This document shows positions 38,595 through 41,362 of a stretch of DNA of 41,362 nt, one piece after another. How positions within the stretch are numbered: the stretch's first letter is position 1; each line of letters starts with the position of its first letter. A model generated the notes under the pieces. That model was not told the DNA's origin. It did not search any database and saw only the letters and a program-made list of their open reading frames with translations. Source of the stretch: DATFYM01 sp035315065 (lineage in GTDB: Bacteria; Acidobacteriota; Terriglobia; UBA7540). Location of the stretch: positions 1 to 41,362 of the forward strand of contig DATFYM010000141.1 in NCBI GenBank assembly GCA_035315065.1, given 5' to 3'. A program made the translations under genes and the position numbers.

Positions 38595-41054
38595 TCACTC
38601 ATGTCGCAGTGCGACCATGGGATCGACCGTCGACGCGCGGCGCGCGGGGACGTAACTCGCCAGGATGGCGACGCCCGCCAGCACCAGCGAAACAGCGGCA
38701 AAGGTCACGATGTCGGTGGGCCGGACGCCGTACAGCATGCTCGACATCAGGCGGGTCAGACCCAGAGCGGCCGCCAGTCCTACGCCGACCCCGATCAGTG
38801 ACAGCCGCAGGCCATGCCCGACCACCAGTTTCAGCACGTCGGCTCGTTCGGCGCCCAGCGCCATTCGGATGCCGATCTCGTGCGTGCGCTGCGTGGCCGT
38901 ATACGAAATCACCCCGTAAATCCCGACGGCCGCCAGCACCAAGGCCAGACCCGCGAAGACACCGAGCAGCAGCATGGAGAAGCGCCGCCCCGCCACGGAG
39001 TCGGAAACGATCTGCTCCATGGTCTGAACGTCGAAGACCGGCTGATCGGCGTCGCCCTGGGAGGCTTGGCGGCGTACAGCGCTGACCAAGCTCAGCGGGT
39101 CTACGGTGGTTCGGACCGTCATGGTCATCCCGGTCGCAACCGCCGGCATGATCTGATCCGGCAGTTGTACAAAAGGCAGGTAAACCTGGTACTGGATCTT
39201 GGACGAGGCGTCGGTGTCGAGCCCGAAGTGCTTGACGTGACCCACCACGCCCACGATCTCGATTGGCTGATCGAGACCTGGACCAAATCCTTCCGGCACC
39301 GCAATCCTGATGCTCTGGCCGATCGGGTCCTCCCGCGGAAAGAGGCTCTTCGCCATCACTTCATCGATGACCATCACCGGGGCTGACCCTTTGGTGTCCG
39401 CATCGCTGATGAAGCGTCCACGAAGCAAAGGGATATCCATGGCGCGAAGATAGCCGGGGCTGACATCGTAGTTCAGCGCCCACAGCATTTCGCTTTGGGA
39501 GTTGGGGCGAGGACGGCCCGAGACCCAGAACGGCAGTTCGTCGTCGCTTCCGGACAACGGGAGGTCGTCCACCGTCCCTGCCGCCTGCACCCCGGGTAGC
39601 GCCTGAATGCCCTCGGCGAGTTGACGGTAGGCGGTCCGAATGCGGTCTGGCGTGGCACGATTGGCGGGGCTGAGGCCTACGGAGAAGGTGAGCAGGCTTC
39701 GCGGATTGAATCCCGGACCCACCCGGCTGAGCCGCCACATGGTTTTCAGCATCAAGCCGGCGCCGATCAGCAGCACCAGGGACGCCGCTACTTCGGCGAC
39801 CACCAGCAGGGAGCGGAGCCCGTGTTGACCCTCCGTCGAGCCGCGGCTGCCTTCCTGGAGCGCGGTGTGCAGGTCGAGGCGGGACATCTGCAGAGCCGGC
39901 GCGAGACCGAAGATCGCGCCTGTGGCCACTGACACCGCCAGGGTGAAAGCCAATACCCAGCCATCCACGCCGATGTTCTCCATACGCGGCATTCCGCCGG
40001 GAATAGCCGCCACCACGGCTTGCGTTCCCCAGCGAGCGAGGAGCAATCCTAAGGCGCCGCCGAAGAGAGCGATCAGCACGCTCTCGGTGAGAACCTGCTG
40101 GACCATGCGGCCCTGGCTCGCGCCAATGGCCGCGCGAATGGCCATCTCCCGGCGCCGTGCCGTCGAGCGGGCCAGGAGCAGATTGGCCACGTTGGCGCAG
40201 GCGATCAAAAGGACAAAGCCGACCGCGCCCAGCAGCACCAGCAGGGCTGGCCGCACATCCCCCACGATTTCCTGCGCGAGCGGTCGCACGTTGACGCCGT
40301 GCTGGGCATTCGACTTGGGGTAGGTCTCGGCGAGCTGTGCGGCCACGTTGTTCATGTCCGCCTCCGCCTGCTCCCTGGTGACCCCGGGCTTCAGGCGTCC
40401 CACGACGCGCATCCCGGGATGAGCCTCGCGCGAGCGCGCCAACACGTCGTCCCATTGGCCGAGCAGGGTGTAGACGTCCGGGGTGCCGAGAAAGCGAAAG
40501 TCGGCGGGAACAACCCCGATTACGGTGTAGCCCTGGCCGCTCAAAGTGATGGGCTTGCCGATGACGTCGGGGCTGGCGCCAAAATGACGCTTCCACAGGC
40601 CCCCACCGATCATCGCCACGCGGTTCGCGCCCACGTGATCCTCCTGGGTCTCGAAATCGCGGCCGAGAAGCGGCGTGATCCCAAGGGTGGAGAAAAACCC
40701 GGACGACACCATTCTCCCGCTCAGATGCTCCGGCGTCCCGCCACCCGTGAGGTCATAGGCCGTCCACCGGTGTGCGCCGAGGCTCGCAAAGGATCGGTTC
40801 TCCTTCTGCCAATCCAGGAAGTTCGGGCAGGAGACGGACATCATGTCGAACTCCGGAGTCTTTTCCCCCATGATCACCAGACGGCCGGGATCGTGGTAGG
40901 GCAGCGGTTGTAGGAGTACTCCGTTGATCACGCTGAAGATCGCGGTGTTGGCCCCGATGCCGAGCGTCAGGGTGAGGACGGCCACGATCGTAAAGCCGGC
41001 ATTGCTCGCCAGCATCCGGAGGCCGTAGCGAAGGTCTTGCAGAAGCGATTGCAT
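38595..41054 (-). CDS. ADOP-type ABC transporter permease (MacB-like)
   Basis: 819 residues. Two tandem FtsX-like permease halves with MacB-type periplasmic domains and about eight transmembrane helices; the N-terminal LLQDLRYGLRML is the Acidobacteria ADOP signature. FtsX segments include LLIACANVANLLLARSTAR, RREMAIRAAIGAS and THEIGIRMALGAERADVLKLV. No ATPase subunit lies in the window. ATG 41054 follows GGGAGGG at about 9 nt; GTG 41063 is an alternative. ADOP genes are often paired with PadR regulators; a divergent promoter lies to the right. Substrate unknown. Confidence 0.93.
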   Translation of the reverse strand: MQSLLQDLRYGLRMLASNAGFTIVAVLTLTLGIGANTAIFSVINGVLLQPLPYHDPGRLVIMGEKTPEFDMMSVSCPNFLDWQKENRSFASLGAHRWTAYDLTGGGTPEHLSGRMVSSGFFSTLGITPLLGRDFETQEDHVGANRVAMIGGGLWKRHFGASPDVIGKPITLSGQGYTVIGVVPADFRFLGTPDVYTLLGQWDDVLARSREAHPGMRVVGRLKPGVTREQAEADMNNVAAQLAETYPKSNAQHGVNVRPLAQEIVGDVRPALLVLLGAVGFVLLIACANVANLLLARSTARRREMAIRAAIGASQGRMVQQVLTESVLIALFGGALGLLLARWGTQAVVAAIPGGMPRMENIGVDGWVLAFTLAVSVATGAIFGLAPALQMSRLDLHTALQEGSRGSTEGQHGLRSLLVVAEVAASLVLLIGAGLMLKTMWRLSRVGPGFNPRSLLTFSVGLSPANRATPDRIRTAYRQLAEGIQALPGVQAAGTVDDLPLSGSDDELPFWVSGRPRPNSQSEMLWALNYDVSPGYLRAMDIPLLRGRFISDADTKGSAPVMVIDEVMAKSLFPREDPIGQSIRIAVPEGFGPGLDQPIEIVGVVGHVKHFGLDTDASSKIQYQVYLPFVQLPDQIMPAVATGMTMTVRTTVDPLSLVSAVRRQASQGDADQPVFDVQTMEQIVSDSVAGRRFSMLLLGVFAGLALVLAAVGIYGVISYTATQRTHEIGIRMALGAERADVLKLVVGHGLRLSLIGVGVGLAAALGLTRLMSSMLYGVRPTDIVTFAAVSLVLAGVAILASYVPARRASTVDPMVALRHE

Positions 41055-41214
41055 GGAATGCACCCTCCCGTGTTCTTGCGGGCTCCCTTCAGCAGAGAGG
41101 TCCCTACTGCCATAAACGAAAGAACGCTGCCGTAAGTTCCGTTTTCGGTAGTGGGCTAAAAGTGTGTTGCTAATGCTGGTGGCGGCCTGCGGAGGGGCTA
41201 TGGCAATAATTTAC

Positions 41215-41243
41215 TTGACATGCAAAACTCAGAAGAGTACTAT
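41215..41243 (+). promoter_or_regulatory. Divergent promoter reading out of the window
   Basis: TTGACA (41215-41220), a 17-bp spacer and TACTAT (41238-41243) face right, away from the permease gene. The gene it serves is beyond the window. Confidence 0.65.
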
Positions 41244-41315
41244 CTGAACTAGGCTCGAAAGCAACCGCAAGCGCGTAGGCTCGCCGAGCTTGCCCACGGG
41301 GCTGATTTAGGGAAG

Positions 41316-41362
41316 AGGGAACAGGGAACAGGGTGGAGAGGAAATCAGAAATTAGAAATCAG
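41316..41362. repeat. Heptad runs AGGGAAC and AAATCAG at the right edge
   Basis: AGGGAAC, AGGGAAC, AGGG (41316-41333), then AAATCAG, AAATTAG, AAATCAG (41342-41362) run off the window end. They look like the left arm of another heptad palindrome downstream of the divergent promoter. Confidence 0.75.

Overview
The window reads as a chromosome segment of an Acidobacteriota member (Terriglobia/Koribacter-like), a placement inferred from gene content rather than from a marker phylogeny. Supporting features are a Pkn-type Ser/Thr kinase fused to a TolB-like domain, an ADOP-type (MacB-like) permease, a dnaK-dnaJ-hspR cluster, a bc complex with split cytochrome b and a giant multiheme cytochrome c, and GC-rich coding sequence. 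No rRNA, tRNA, CRISPR array or complete insertion sequence was seen.

Layout. (1) 0.3-2.1 kb: a decaying Ser/Thr kinase gene. (2) 2.6-7.8 kb: chaperone cluster dnaK, small Cys protein, dnaJ, hspR, DnaC/IstB-like ATPase, behind a strong sigma70-like promoter. (3) 8.3-15.5 kb: quinol oxidase module (Rieske protein, cytochrome b N-half and C-half, an eight-CXXCH membrane-anchored cytochrome c, a blue-copper lipoprotein). (4) 15.6-24.2 kb: aa3-type oxidase module (coxB, coxA, two subunit III genes, subunit IV, heme A synthase, heme O synthase, two small membrane proteins), interrupted by a Uma2 nuclease-like gene. (5) 24.3-28.0 kb: an HEXXH protein, mutL, cmk. (6) 28.1-35.8 kb, minus strand: tig, clpP, a membrane coiled-coil protein, clpX, lon, rho. 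(7) 36.2-38.1 kb: Fic AMPylase behind 24-bp direct repeats, next to a nucleotidyltransferase remnant. (8) 38.6-41.1 kb: ADOP permease.

Regions 3 and 4 together give a quinol-to-oxygen chain: Rieske/cytochrome b oxidises quinol, the multiheme cytochrome and cupredoxin can pass electrons to the CuA subunit, and CtaB/CtaA make heme A.

The most striking signal lies between the genes. From 4.7 to 28.1 kb almost every gap on the plus strand holds a quasi-palindrome whose arms are runs of degenerate 7-bp tandem repeats (for example AGTGGCT, CAGTCGG, AGTCGAA, AATGATG, CGGGAGT, AAAATCG). Each arm is matched by heptads of the reverse complement. The words differ from element to element, but the period of 7, the mirror architecture and the orientation relative to transcription are constant. 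Some elements are nested. Some have invaded genes: one sits just after the start codon of a small exported protein, one in the MutL linker, and others supply the stop codons of dnaJ, cmk and a small membrane-protein gene.
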